NCBI GenBank assembly: GCA_963707575.1
Contig: OY970171.1
Location: 2,728,001-2,792,000 of the forward strand
Direction: 5' to 3'
Source of the DNA: Gaiellasilicea sp963707575
GTDB taxonomy: Bacteria > Actinomycetota > Thermoleophilia > Gaiellales > Gaiellaceae
Length of the DNA: 64,000 nucleotides
Part shown: piece by piece, positions 16,749-24,681 of the stretch
Layout: each line of letters begins with the position of its first letter
Numbering within the stretch: the first letter of the stretch is position 1
Translations under genes and position numbers: made by a program
Notes under the pieces: model-generated
Seen by the model: only the letters and a program-made list of their open reading frames with translations
What the model was told of the DNA's origin: nothing
The model's database searches: none

Positions 16749-17462
16749 ATGAGGCCGCTGATCGGGATCACGGCGTACGCGGAGCCGGAGGTGCGCTGGG
16801 GTGCGTGGAAGCTGCCGGCGGCCCTGATCCCGCTCGCGTACGTGGAGGCGATCGAGCGGGCAGGCGGGCGGGCGCTGCTCGTGCCGCCGAGCGAGGAGGG
16901 GATCGAGGAGACGCTCGACGCGCTGGACGGGCTGCTCTTCTCGGGCGGCTCCGACCTCGACCCGGAGACCTACGGGCAGGAGGCTCACCGGGAGACGACC
17001 GGCGTTCGGGCGGCGCGCGACCGGGGCGAGCTCGCGCTCCTCACCGCCGCGCTGGAGCGCGACCTGCCGCTGCTCGCGGTGTGCCGTGGCTCGCAGGTGC
17101 TGAACGTGGCGCGCGGCGGCGACCTCGTCCAGCACCTGCCCGACGTCGTCGGCGACGAGAAGCACAAGCACACGCCGGGTGTCTTCGCCGACCACGACGT
17201 CAGCGTCGAGCCCGAGAGCCGGCTCGCCGCGCTGCTCGGCGAGCGCGCGCCCGTGAAGTCGCACCACCACCAGGGCTTCGGACGGCTCGGCGACGGCCTC
17301 CTGCCGACCGCCTATGCCGAGGACGGGACGCTCGAGGCGCTCGAGGATCCCAGCAAGCGCTTTGCGCTCGGCGTCCTCTGGCACCCGGAGGCGGGGGAGG
17401 ACGCGGCGCTCTTCGCCGCGCTCGTCGAGCAGGCGCGAGCCTACCGGGCCGCTAGGACCTGA
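16749..17462 (+). CDS. Gamma-glutamyl-gamma-aminobutyrate hydrolase-like
   Basis: 237-aa class I glutamine-amidotransferase-fold hydrolase (peptidase C26). The nucleophile elbow is LLAVCRGSQVLNVARGG with Cys112; the remaining dyad is His212 and Glu214 in LWHPE. The FSGGSDLDPETYG oxyanion region is typical of PuuD-type enzymes. Expected to release glutamate from a gamma-glutamylated amine product, closing the cycle opened by the upstream ligase. ATG start, with an AGGAG sequence 10-15 nt upstream. Its last 11 bp overlap the end of the convergent FAD enzyme gene. Confidence 0.87.
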   Translation: MRPLIGITAYAEPEVRWGAWKLPAALIPLAYVEAIERAGGRALLVPPSEEGIEETLDALDGLLFSGGSDLDPETYGQEAHRETTGVRAARDRGELALLTAALERDLPLLAVCRGSQVLNVARGGDLVQHLPDVVGDEKHKHTPGVFADHDVSVEPESRLAALLGERAPVKSHHHQGFGRLGDGLLPTAYAEDGTLEALEDPSKRFALGVLWHPEAGEDAALFAALVEQARAYRAART

Positions 17463-19854
17463 TCCGCTCGCCTTTCGGGTCGAAGAGCGGCTCCGACGCC
17501 ACCTCGCCGGCGACCCACTCGCCGAAGATCTCCACCTCGACCGGCTGCCCCGGCTCCGCCTTCGCCGCCGGAACGTAGGCGTACGCGATCGACCGCTCGA
17601 CGGTGTAGCCATAACCGCCGCTCGTCACGCGCCCCGCGATCTCGCCGTCGAGCCGGACCGGCTCCGAGCCGAGCGCGACCGAGCGCGGGTCGGCGAGGAC
17701 GAGGCAGGCAAGCGAGCGCTCCGGCTCGCCCGCGCCGAGGAGCGCCTCCCGGCCGATGAAGTCGCGATCGAGCTTGACCGCGAAGCCGAGCCCGGCCTCG
17801 TAGGGGTTGTCGTCGGGTGAGATGTCGGCGCCCCAGACGCGGTAGCCCTTCTCCAGGCGCAGCGAGTCGATCGCCTTGTAGCCGCCGGCGACGAGACCGT
17901 GCTCCCGTCCCGACTCCCAGAGCGTGTCCCACAGCCGCAGCCCGTACTCCGTGCGGCAGTAGAGCTCCCAGCCCAGCTCGCCCACGTACGTCACGCGCAG
18001 CGTCAGGCACGGCACCGGCCCGACCGCTACCTCCCGCGCGCGCATGTAGGGGAAGTCGAGCGGCTCCACCACGAGCGGCTGCAGGATCTCGCGCGCCCGC
18101 GGCCCCCACAGCCCGAGACAGGCGTAGCTCGACGTCACGTCCTCGACCCGCACCGAGCCGTCGTCGGGCGCATGCGAGCGGATCCAGGCGAGGTCGTGCT
18201 GCCCGAAGGCGGTGCCGGTGACGATGCGGAAGCGGTCCTCGGCGAGTCGCGTCACCGTGAAGTCGCACTCGATCCCGCCTCGCGGATTCAGCATCTGGGT
18301 GTAGGTGATCGCCCCGACGTCGCGGGTGACGTGGTTGTCGCAGAGCCGGTCGAGCAGACTTGCCGCGCCTTCCCCCGAGAGCTCGATCTTCGCGAACGAC
18401 GACTCGTCGAAGAGCGCCGCCCGCTCGCGGCAGGCTTGATGCTCGGCGCCGACTGCGGCCGACCAGAGCTTCCCGGCCCAGCCGCGCGGCCGCAGGGACT
18501 CGTCGCCGTCCGCCGCGTTCGGCTCGAACCAGTTCGCGCGCTCCCAGCCCGACTTCTCGCCGAAGACGGCGCCGAGCTCCTGCAGGCGGGGGTAGGCGGA
18601 GGAGATGCGGAGCGGCCGGCCTGCCTGCCGCTCGTGGCCCGGGTACTTGACGTCGTAGTAGGTCGAGTAGACCTCGGTCGCGCGCGCGAGCGCGTACTCG
18701 CGGCTGCGGTACGCGGCGCCGAAGCGCCGGGAGTCCATCTCCCAGACGTCGAGGCTCGGCGTGCCCTCGACGATCCACTCGGCGACGAGCTGGCCCATCC
18801 CGCCGGCCCCCGCCAGGCCGTGTGCGCAGAAACCGGCGGCGACCCAGAACCCGCGCACGTCGGTCGGGCCGAGAATGAACTCGTTGTCGGGCGTGAACGC
18901 CTCCGGCCCGTTGATCAGCCGCACGACCTCCATCTCCTCCAGCGTCGGCACGCGGCGGATCGCGTTCTCGAGCAGTGGCTCGAAGCGCGGCCAGTCCTCC
19001 TCGAGCAGCTTGCCGTTGAAGTCGGCGGGGATCCCGTCGAGTGACCACGGCGCGGGGTCGCGCTCGTAGCCGCCCATGATCAGGCCGCCCGACTCGGGGC
19101 GGAAGTAGACGAGCAGCGAGGGATCGCGCATCGTCGGCATGTCGAGTGGAAGCCCGCTCGGGCGGGTGATCAGGTACTCGTGCGCCATCGGCACGACCGG
19201 GACGGTGACGCCGGCGAGCCGCCCGAGCTCGGCCGCGAACATGCCGCCCGCGTTCACGACGATCTCCGTCTCGACCGGGCCGCGGTCGGTCTCGACGCCG
19301 GTGACCCGCCCGCGCTCGACGCGAATCCCCGTCACGCGGGTGTTCGTCGCGATCTCGGCACCCCGGCGGCGTGCTCCCTCGGCGAGTGCGAACGTGAGCT
19401 GGCTCGGGTCGATGTAGCCGTCGGTGGGGAGGAACGCTGCGCCCAGGACACCCTCCGTCGACATCGGCGGGAAGAGCTCCTGCGCCTCCGCGGCCGAGAT
19501 CAGCTCGAGCTGCAGCCCGAACGTCTTCGCCCACCCGGCCTGGCGTGCGATTTCCTCCAGGCGCTCCTCGGAGGAGGCGAGCCGCAGCGAGCCGACCTCG
19601 CGCCACCCGGTCTCGAGCTCGACCTCCTCGCCGAGCGAGCGGTAGAGCTCGACGGAGCTCATCATCATCCGGGTCAGGCTGAGCGAGCCCCGCAGCTGGC
19701 CGACGAGGCCGGCCGAGTGGAAGGTGGAGCCGCTCGTCAGATCGGCCCGCTCCAGCAGGATCGCGTCCGAGCAGCCCAGGCGGGCGAGCCAGTAGAGCAC
19801 CGAGCAGCCGCCGACGCCGCCACCGATGACCACGACTTGGGCGCGCTCCCTCAC
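17452..19854 (-). CDS. FAD oxidoreductase / GcvT-fold demethylase (dimethylglycine-dehydrogenase-like)
   Basis: 800-aa two-part enzyme. The N-terminal half is a DAO-type flavin domain (VVVIGGGVGGCSVLYWL dinucleotide motif; TSGSTFHSAGLVGQLR, whose His matches the covalent FAD site of dimethylglycine and sarcosine dehydrogenases). The C-terminal half is a GcvT/aminomethyltransferase domain (GAASLLDRLCDNHVTR, ending GYGYTVERSIAYAYVP). Predicted to oxidise an N-methylated glycine or related amine and pass the one-carbon unit to tetrahydrofolate. GTG 19854 is used; more upstream codons belong to the shadow of the kinase gene. It lies 11 bp after the kinase stop. Confidence 0.87.
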   Translation of the reverse strand: MRERAQVVVIGGGVGGCSVLYWLARLGCSDAILLERADLTSGSTFHSAGLVGQLRGSLSLTRMMMSSVELYRSLGEEVELETGWREVGSLRLASSEERLEEIARQAGWAKTFGLQLELISAAEAQELFPPMSTEGVLGAAFLPTDGYIDPSQLTFALAEGARRRGAEIATNTRVTGIRVERGRVTGVETDRGPVETEIVVNAGGMFAAELGRLAGVTVPVVPMAHEYLITRPSGLPLDMPTMRDPSLLVYFRPESGGLIMGGYERDPAPWSLDGIPADFNGKLLEEDWPRFEPLLENAIRRVPTLEEMEVVRLINGPEAFTPDNEFILGPTDVRGFWVAAGFCAHGLAGAGGMGQLVAEWIVEGTPSLDVWEMDSRRFGAAYRSREYALARATEVYSTYYDVKYPGHERQAGRPLRISSAYPRLQELGAVFGEKSGWERANWFEPNAADGDESLRPRGWAGKLWSAAVGAEHQACRERAALFDESSFAKIELSGEGAASLLDRLCDNHVTRDVGAITYTQMLNPRGGIECDFTVTRLAEDRFRIVTGTAFGQHDLAWIRSHAPDDGSVRVEDVTSSYACLGLWGPRAREILQPLVVEPLDFPYMRAREVAVGPVPCLTLRVTYVGELGWELYCRTEYGLRLWDTLWESGREHGLVAGGYKAIDSLRLEKGYRVWGADISPDDNPYEAGLGFAVKLDRDFIGREALLGAGEPERSLACLVLADPRSVALGSEPVRLDGEIAGRVTSGGYGYTVERSIAYAYVPAAKAEPGQPVEVEIFGEWVAGEVASEPLFDPKGERIRS

Positions 19855-19862
19855 GGCGGACG

Positions 19863-19868
19863 ACCCTA
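19863..19868 (-). promoter_or_regulatory. -10 hexamer TAGGGT for FAD enzyme gene
   Basis: On the minus strand TAGGGT, 8 nt, GTG at 19854. Its TAG is the stop codon of the upstream kinase gene. Confidence 0.4.
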
Positions 19869-20756
19869 CAGCGCTCGTTGTGCGCGGGCGAGAGCGCCCT
19901 GAAAGCCCGGCTCCGCGGCCGTGCGCGCGAGCCGGTCGAAGTGGTCGGCGACGTAACCGGCGAAGTCGAAGTCGAGCTCGGAGATCCCCTGCTGGACGAG
20001 GCCCCACATCGCCTCGCGGAAGTCGGACATGTAGCGCATCAGCCGCAGTGCGTCGAGGTCGTCCGGTCGCAGCTCGCCCCGGTAGGCGGCGAGCAGCTCC
20101 CGTTCCTCGTCCTCGCCGAGCTCGTGGTTGGCGGCGAGGTTGGCGAGGTCGAAGAAGGCGTCGCCCATGCCCGCGTACTCCCAGTCGACGATCACGAGTG
20201 CCTCGCCGGCGCGGATCAGGTTCGCGTTCAGCAGGTCGTTGTGACACGTGCGGAGCGGCTGCGCGCCGCGTCCGTGCTCGATCGCGTCCGCGAGCGCCTT
20301 CGCCTGCTCGAAGGCCGACGGGATCGCGACTCCGTGGGCGACCGCCGTCGCGCAGTACTGCTCGACGACGCGAAACGAGTCGAAGCGCGAGCCGATCGCG
20401 GGCCCCTCGTGGACGCGCAGAAGCGTCCGAGCGAGCTCGCGCAGCCGCTCGGGCCGGCGCAGCTCGTCGGGCAGGACCGGGCTGCCCTCGACGAAGCGCG
20501 TGACGAGATAGCCCTCAGGCTCGAGGAAGCGCACGACCTCGGGACCGATGCCCAGGCGGGCTGCGACGCGCGAGGCGTCGTGCTCGGCGTGCCGGTCGAT
20601 GCCGAGCAGCTCGGTGTCCTTGCCGCCGATCCGGAGGACGAAGCTCTCGCCGTCGACCGAGACCTTGAAGTTCCGGTTGGTGATCCCACCGCCGAGCACT
20701 TCGAGCACGGGCCGCGACCCCGGCCAGACCCGCTGTGCGATCGCCGCGACGTCCAC
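19866..20756 (-). CDS. Choline/ethanolamine-kinase-like phosphotransferase
   Basis: 296-aa aminoglycoside-phosphotransferase/choline-kinase-fold enzyme. It has a glycine-rich N-lobe (VLGGGITNRNFKV), the catalytic loop CHNDLLNANLI (His-x-Asp...Asn) and the metal-binding VDWEYAG motif, followed by FFDLANLAANHEL, which is characteristic of LicA/choline-kinase relatives. Predicted to phosphorylate choline, ethanolamine or a related amino alcohol. The location beside a dimethylglycine-dehydrogenase-like gene fits choline-derived substrates, but this is inferred. GTG start supported by TACGAT 7 nt upstream; longer upstream frames are non-coding. Confidence 0.83.
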   Translation of the reverse strand: MDVAAIAQRVWPGSRPVLEVLGGGITNRNFKVSVDGESFVLRIGGKDTELLGIDRHAEHDASRVAARLGIGPEVVRFLEPEGYLVTRFVEGSPVLPDELRRPERLRELARTLLRVHEGPAIGSRFDSFRVVEQYCATAVAHGVAIPSAFEQAKALADAIEHGRGAQPLRTCHNDLLNANLIRAGEALVIVDWEYAGMGDAFFDLANLAANHELGEDEERELLAAYRGELRPDDLDALRLMRYMSDFREAMWGLVQQGISELDFDFAGYVADHFDRLARTAAEPGFQGALARAQRAL

Positions 20757-20763
20757 CCGCGCG

Positions 20764-20769
20764 ATCGTA
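20764..20769 (-). promoter_or_regulatory. -10 hexamer TACGAT for kinase gene
   Basis: On the minus strand TACGAT, 7 nt, GTG at 20756; leaderless pattern. Confidence 0.5.
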
Positions 20770-20782
20770 CTGGGCGGCCGCG

Positions 20783-21277
20783 TCAGTTCGAGCTGGGCGG
20801 TGAGAGCGGCGGAGCGGCGGCGGGGACCGGCTCGCCAGGCCCGCGCAGGAGGGTGGGCGGAGCTGGGGCGAGTGCCAACGTCACCGGCGGCTCGGCCGGC
20901 GGCTGCTCGGCAACGGCCCGCGCACGCGCCGTCAGGGCGGCGACGAGCTGCTCGATCCGGGCATCGCTGCGGGCGATCCGGTCCTCGAGGACGAGCTGTG
21001 CTCGGGCCTGCTCCGCCATGCGGTAATACATCCGGCCACGCGAGTCTCCGACCACGAAGCCGATCAGGAGGCCGCATCCGAGCCCGACGAGCACCGTGGC
21101 GAGGCCGTAGCTGCCCGGGATCGGCCAGGCGAAGCTGAGCGGGCTGAGCGGGACAGCGCCCACGAGGACTCCGACGATGGCACCCGCGGCAATGCTCGTC
21201 CGCCCGACCGCGCGGCCCTTGGTGCCGTAGTACTCCACGAGCTCGGCGATTGCCCGCTGGTCGACCGCTGTCGCCAC
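20783..21277 (-). CDS. Membrane protein with Pro-rich tail
   Basis: 164-aa unrecognised protein. An N-terminal helix (AVDQRAIAELVEYYGTKG) is followed by two membrane helices (SIAAGAIVGVLVGAVPL and YGLATVLVGLGCGLLIGFVVG), a helical charged region (RMYYRMAEQARAQLVLEDRI) and a Pro/Ala-rich tail with several PP repeats. GTG 21277 is the most plausible start, but no clear ribosome site is seen. It is divergent from the ALDH gene with 55 bp between starts and lies upstream of the kinase gene with a 26-bp gap. Confidence 0.6.
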   Translation of the reverse strand: MATAVDQRAIAELVEYYGTKGRAVGRTSIAAGAIVGVLVGAVPLSPLSFAWPIPGSYGLATVLVGLGCGLLIGFVVGDSRGRMYYRMAEQARAQLVLEDRIARSDARIEQLVAALTARARAVAEQPPAEPPVTLALAPAPPTLLRGPGEPVPAAAPPLSPPSSN

Positions 21278-21332
21278 GATTCCGTCATCGGCGCCGCGTG
21301 CGCGCGGCTTGACACTCTGTTGGAATAGCGAC

Positions 21333-22682
21333 GTGCTCACCGTCCTCAACCCGGCCACCGAGCTGCCGCTCGCGGAGCTCGAGCAGGCCGGAGTGGAGGA
21401 GACGGACGCCGCCGTCGCCCGCGCGGCGAAGGCGTTTCCGGGGTGGAGAGCAGTCGCACCCGCCGATCGAGGCCGCCTGCTGCGGCGGCTGGCGACGCTC
21501 GTCGAGGAGCACCACGAGGAGCTCGCGCGGATCGAGTCGCGCAACGTGGGCAAGCCCATCGCGGGCGCGCGCGGCGAGGTGGGGATGGTCGCGCAGGTCT
21601 TCCATTTCTACGCCGGCGCCGTGGACAAGCGGTACGGCGAGACGATCCCGGTGGCGGGCGGAGAGGCGCTGACCTTCCGCGAGCCGCTCGGCGTCGTCGG
21701 GTTGATCGTGCCCTGGAATTTCCCGCTCAACATCGCCTCGTGGAAGCTGGGCCCGGCGCTCGCCTGCGGGAACACCGTCGTGCTGAAGCCCGCCGAGCTG
21801 ACGCCGCTGTCTGCGCTGCGCCTTGCCGAGCTCGCGCTCGAGGCCGGGATTCCCGAGGGCGTCGTCAACGTCGTGGTGGGCAAGGGCTCCGTCGTCGGGC
21901 AGCGCCTCGTCGAGCATCCGGAAGTGGCGAAGATCGGGTTCACCGGCTCGACCGAGGTGGGGCGGACCGTGATGCAGGGCGCGGCCGGGACGATCAAGCG
22001 CGTCACGCTCGAGCTGGGCGGCAAGTCGGCCAACGTCGTCTTCGCCGACGCCGATCTCGAGCGGGCGGCGGCCGCGGCGCCCTACGCCGTGTTCGACAAC
22101 GCCGGCCAGGACTGCTGCGCCCGCTCGAGGATCCTCGTCCAGCGCTCCGTCTACGACCGCTTCCTCGACCTGCTGACGGCTGCGACCGCAGGCGTGCGGC
22201 TGGGCGATCCCGAGCGCGACGAGACGGAGATGGGGCCGCTGATCTCCGCCGCGCACCGGGAGTCGGTCGCGTCCTTCGTCGAGGGCGAGCCGCGCTTCCG
22301 CGGCGAGACGCCCGACGGACCCGGCTACTGGTTCCCCTGCACGCTCGTGGAGGCGTCGAACGACGACCGGATCGCCCGCGAGGAGGTCTTCGGCCCCGTC
22401 GCGGCCGTGATCCCGTTCGCCGACGAGGCGGAGGCGGTCCGGCTCGCGAACGACACGCCGTACGGCCTCTCGGGCTCGATCTGGACGCGCGACGGCGCGC
22501 GGGCACTGCGGATGGCGCGCGCGGTCGAGGCCGGCGTGCTGTCGGTCAACTCGAACAGCTCGGTGCGCGTCTCGACGCCCTTCGGCGGCGTCAAGCAGTC
22601 CGGCTTCGGACGGGAGCTCGGCATGCACGCGCTGGAGGGCTACTCGGACGTGAAGAGCGTGTACATCTCGACGGAGGAGTGA
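21333..22682 (+). CDS. Aldehyde dehydrogenase, aminobutyraldehyde-dehydrogenase-like
   Basis: 449-aa NAD(P)-dependent ALDH. Active-site elements are VPWNFPLNIASWK, the general-base block LELGGKSANVVF and the nucleophile region NAGQDCCARSR (first Cys catalytic). The NAGQDC form is found in gamma-aminobutyraldehyde dehydrogenases, unlike the GQ-x-C-x-A-G of many ALDHs, so an aminoaldehyde substrate is likely. A C-terminal FGGVKQSGFGRELG block completes the fold. The start is put at GTG 21333 (TVLNPATE follows); TTG 21309 is in frame but extends with non-family residues. Followed at 2 bp by an SDR gene. Confidence 0.87.
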   Translation: MLTVLNPATELPLAELEQAGVEETDAAVARAAKAFPGWRAVAPADRGRLLRRLATLVEEHHEELARIESRNVGKPIAGARGEVGMVAQVFHFYAGAVDKRYGETIPVAGGEALTFREPLGVVGLIVPWNFPLNIASWKLGPALACGNTVVLKPAELTPLSALRLAELALEAGIPEGVVNVVVGKGSVVGQRLVEHPEVAKIGFTGSTEVGRTVMQGAAGTIKRVTLELGGKSANVVFADADLERAAAAAPYAVFDNAGQDCCARSRILVQRSVYDRFLDLLTAATAGVRLGDPERDETEMGPLISAAHRESVASFVEGEPRFRGETPDGPGYWFPCTLVEASNDDRIAREEVFGPVAAVIPFADEAEAVRLANDTPYGLSGSIWTRDGARALRMARAVEAGVLSVNSNSSVRVSTPFGGVKQSGFGRELGMHALEGYSDVKSVYISTEE

Positions 22683-22684
22683 GC

Positions 22685-23461
22685 GTGGGCGGAAGGGTGG
22701 AGGGCAAGGTCTGCGTGATCACCGGTGCGGGCGGCGGCATGGGGCGCGATGCGGCCCAGCTCTTCACCGAGCAGGGCGCACGCGTCGCGGTGGCCGACGT
22801 CTCGCTCGACGCCGCGGAGGAGACCGCGGCCCTCTGTGCGGCCGGAACCGCGTTCGCGGTGCGGGTGGACGTCGCCGACGAGGTCGGCGTGCGCGATCTC
22901 ATGGCCGCGACTGCAAAGCGCTTCGGCGGAATCGACGTCCTCTACAACAACGCGGGTATCTCTCCCGAGGACGACGCGTCGATCCTGGAGACGGAGGTGG
23001 ACGCCTGGCAGCGCGTGCAGGACGTGAACACAAAGGGGGTGTTCCTGTGCTGCAAGCACGGGATCCCACACCTGCTCGAGCGTGGCGGCGGCTCGGTGAT
23101 CAACGTCGCCTCCTTCGTCGCCATCCTCGGCGCAGCGACCTCCCAGATCTCCTACACCGCCTCCAAAGGCGCCGTGCTCTCGCTGAGCCGCGAGCTGGCA
23201 GTGCAGTTCGCGCGGCAGGGCGTGCGGGTGAACGCCCTCTGTCCGGGCCCGGTCGAGACGCCGCTCCTGCTCCGGATCTTCGGCGACGATCCGGCGGCCT
23301 ACGAGCGCAGGCGGATCCATCTCCCGATGGGCCGGCTGGCCAAGCCGCGGGAGATCGTGAACGCCGCGCTCTTTCTCGCGAGCGACGAGTCCTCCTACGT
23401 CAACGGCTCCACGTTCCTCGTCGACGGCGGCCTCACCGCCGCCTACGTCACCCCGGAGTAG
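22685..23461 (+). CDS. SDR family oxidoreductase
   Basis: 258-aa short-chain dehydrogenase. Motifs are VITGAGGGMGRDAA for cofactor binding, NNAG, a catalytic Ser in NVASF, and Tyr/Lys in YTASKG; the C-terminus has SSYVNGSTFLVDGG. The start is GTG 22685, preceded at about 5 nt by GGAGGA that overlaps the ALDH stop; GTG 22697 is a shorter option. Cotranscribed with ALDH, so it may reduce or oxidise an alcohol/ketone intermediate of the same amine pathway. Paralogous to, but clearly diverged from, the SDR at 12854. Confidence 0.88.
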   Translation: MGGRVEGKVCVITGAGGGMGRDAAQLFTEQGARVAVADVSLDAAEETAALCAAGTAFAVRVDVADEVGVRDLMAATAKRFGGIDVLYNNAGISPEDDASILETEVDAWQRVQDVNTKGVFLCCKHGIPHLLERGGGSVINVASFVAILGAATSQISYTASKGAVLSLSRELAVQFARQGVRVNALCPGPVETPLLLRIFGDDPAAYERRRIHLPMGRLAKPREIVNAALFLASDESSYVNGSTFLVDGGLTAAYVTPE

Positions 23462-23482
23462 CAGCCGATCAGCTGGCGAGCC

Positions 23483-23559
23483 GCTGGAGCGAAGCGACAC
23501 TTCAGGGGTCTTCGCGCAGCCGGAATCTGCTCCCGCAGATTTCGGCTGCTGCGGGCTGG
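23483..23559 (+). repeat. Dispersed double-hairpin repeat, copy 3
   Basis: Short form of the element seen at 11970 and 12405: GCGAAG (23489-23494) can pair with CTTCGC (23510-23515) around a CTTCAGGGG core. A second hairpin (23518-23530 with 23535-23547) contains the shared AATCTGC and GCAGAT arms, and the element closes with TGCTGCGGGCTGG. It lies between convergent SDR and YjbQ-like genes. Confidence 0.75.
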
Positions 23560-23560
23560 A

Positions 23561-24013
23561 TCAGACGCCGACGACTTGCACGAGCCAGCGGCGGTCGCGC
23601 TCGCGGTCGAGCTCGAGGAAGAGCACTCGCTGCCATGTGCCGAGGCAGAGCTCGCCCTCGCGCACCGGCACCGACTCGCCGGCCGGTCCGAGCAGCATCG
23701 ACATGCAGTGCGAGTGTCCGTTCCCGAAGTCCATGTCCTCGGGGCAGATGTTCTCCGTGCGGCGATCCCAGTCGTCGTGGGCGTAGTAGTGGTCGCTCGG
23801 GACGAGCCGCTTCAGCAGCACGGCGAAGTCCTCGAGGAAGCCCGTCTCCCACTCGTTCACCCGCACGGAGCAGGTCGTGTGCGGCGAGTAGACACAGCAG
23901 ATCCCGTCGCGGATCCCGCTCGCCCGCACCGCCTCGCGTACCTCTTCCGTGATGTCCGTGACGGACAAGCCGCCCGCCGTTCGAAGCTGCGTCTCCTGCT
24001 GATAGGCCTTCAC
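23561..24013 (-). CDS. YjbQ/UPF0047 family protein
   Basis: 150-aa member of the UPF0047 (secondary thiamine-phosphate synthase-like) family. Diagnostic pieces are GICCVYSPHTTCSVRVNEWE, DDWDRRTENICPEDMDFGNGHSHCMSMLLG with the His/Cys cluster around the putative catalytic centre, and LGTWQRVLFLELD at the end. Some homologues show weak thiamine phosphate synthase activity in vitro; the real role is unclear. Start taken as GTG 24013 because the longer frame runs into the tRNA promoter region. Monocistronic, next to tRNA-Ile2. Confidence 0.9.
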   Translation of the reverse strand: MKAYQQETQLRTAGGLSVTDITEEVREAVRASGIRDGICCVYSPHTTCSVRVNEWETGFLEDFAVLLKRLVPSDHYYAHDDWDRRTENICPEDMDFGNGHSHCMSMLLGPAGESVPVREGELCLGTWQRVLFLELDRERDRRWLVQVVGV

Positions 24014-24117
24014 GGTCCGGGTCGTCTCCTCGTGGGCGGGGCAGCGGCGCAGACATTGTGACAGCCGCCGTCCGAACGGCGTTCCGGGAACCGGTGCGGG
24101 CGCTACGCTCACCGCGC

Positions 24118-24191
24118 GGGCCCGTAGCTCAGCGGTTCAGAGCAGGCGACTCATAATCGCTTGGTCCCTGGTTCGAATCCAGGCGGGCCCA
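24118..24191 (+). tRNA. tRNA-Ile2 with CAT anticodon (lysidine type)
   Basis: Complete 74-nt cloverleaf: acceptor GGGCCCG/CGGGCCC with discriminator A, D arm GCTC...GAGC, anticodon arm GGCGA-CTCATAA-TCGCT, T arm CCTGG-TTCGAAT-CCAGG. The anticodon reads CAT. The anticodon arm plus TGGTC variable loop is practically the E. coli tRNA-Ile2 sequence, so this is the isoleucine tRNA whose C34 TilS converts to lysidine rather than a methionine tRNA. CCA is not encoded. Confidence 0.9.
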
Positions 24192-24198
24192 CCTCGTT

Positions 24199-24268
24199 GG
24201 CGCAGGCTCGGAATCTGCGGAAGCAGATCCCGAGCCGCGAAGACCCCTGAAGGGGGCCGCTTCGCGGC
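24199..24268 (-). repeat. Dispersed double-hairpin repeat, copy 4 (reverse)
   Basis: Reverse-orientation copy just after the tRNA. Hairpin one has stem 24205-24218 with 24223-24236 around GGAA; hairpin two pairs GCGAAG (24237-24242) with CTTCGC (24260-24265) around a CCCCTGAAGGGG core. Same two-hairpin order as copy 3, read on the other strand. Confidence 0.75.
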
Positions 24269-24364
24269 CCACCCGTTCCCAGGCGGGAACCGCTTGGTCG
24301 TGCGGGTCATGCGTGCCAGTGGTGCCGGGAAAGCTCGTGTCGTGCAGGACCCGGGAGCCCTCCC

Positions 24365-24538
24365 ATGTTTTCCGTCCGGACGGGCGGAGATGCTTCGGCC
24401 ATGCACGCGATCGAGGTTCCTGATCCTTCGCCGCCGCAACCGCCTGCGCCGGTTCCGACGCCGGAACCGCCGGGTCCCGAAACCCCCCTGCCGACACCAC
24501 CGCACCCTGATCCGCCGGATCCGACCGCGAACGGCTGA
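24365..24538 (+). CDS. Small proline-rich protein (57 aa)
   Basis: Short frame beginning MFSVRTGGDAS with a second possible start ATG at 24401. The body is extremely Pro-rich with Glu/Asp/Thr spacing (VPDPSPPQPPAPVPTPEPPG, then PETPLPTPPHPDPPDP), ending at TGA. The regular Pro-x-Pro pattern and a clean stop favour a real product over chance, but there is no strong ribosome site. Otherwise the 490 bp between the tRNA and the DUF2243 gene hold only the repeat copy. Confidence 0.45.
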   Translation: MFSVRTGGDASAMHAIEVPDPSPPQPPAPVPTPEPPGPETPLPTPPHPDPPDPTANG

Positions 24539-24681
24539 TCTGGCGCCGCTCGAGCGCGCGGCAGGTCGGGCTCGATCGACGCGCTCGCTCCTGCATGAGT
24601 AGCGCTGTGAGAGCCGTAGCTTGACCACCCGCGCGTCGCCACCTTGTTTCGCAGGTCTGTCGGCAAGGGGAACCTTCCAGC

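Noticed and set aside
17452..20247. 931-codon version of the FAD/GcvT enzyme
   Set aside because: The first 131 codons are the shadow of the kinase gene (Arg/Gly-rich); the flavin-binding motif starts at GTG 19854.
21309..21314. Perfect TTGACA upstream of the ALDH gene
   Set aside because: A -10 at the usual 17 bp spacing would fall inside the start codon region and no TANNNT is found there, so it is not supported as a -35. It also forms an in-frame TTG start that adds non-family residues.
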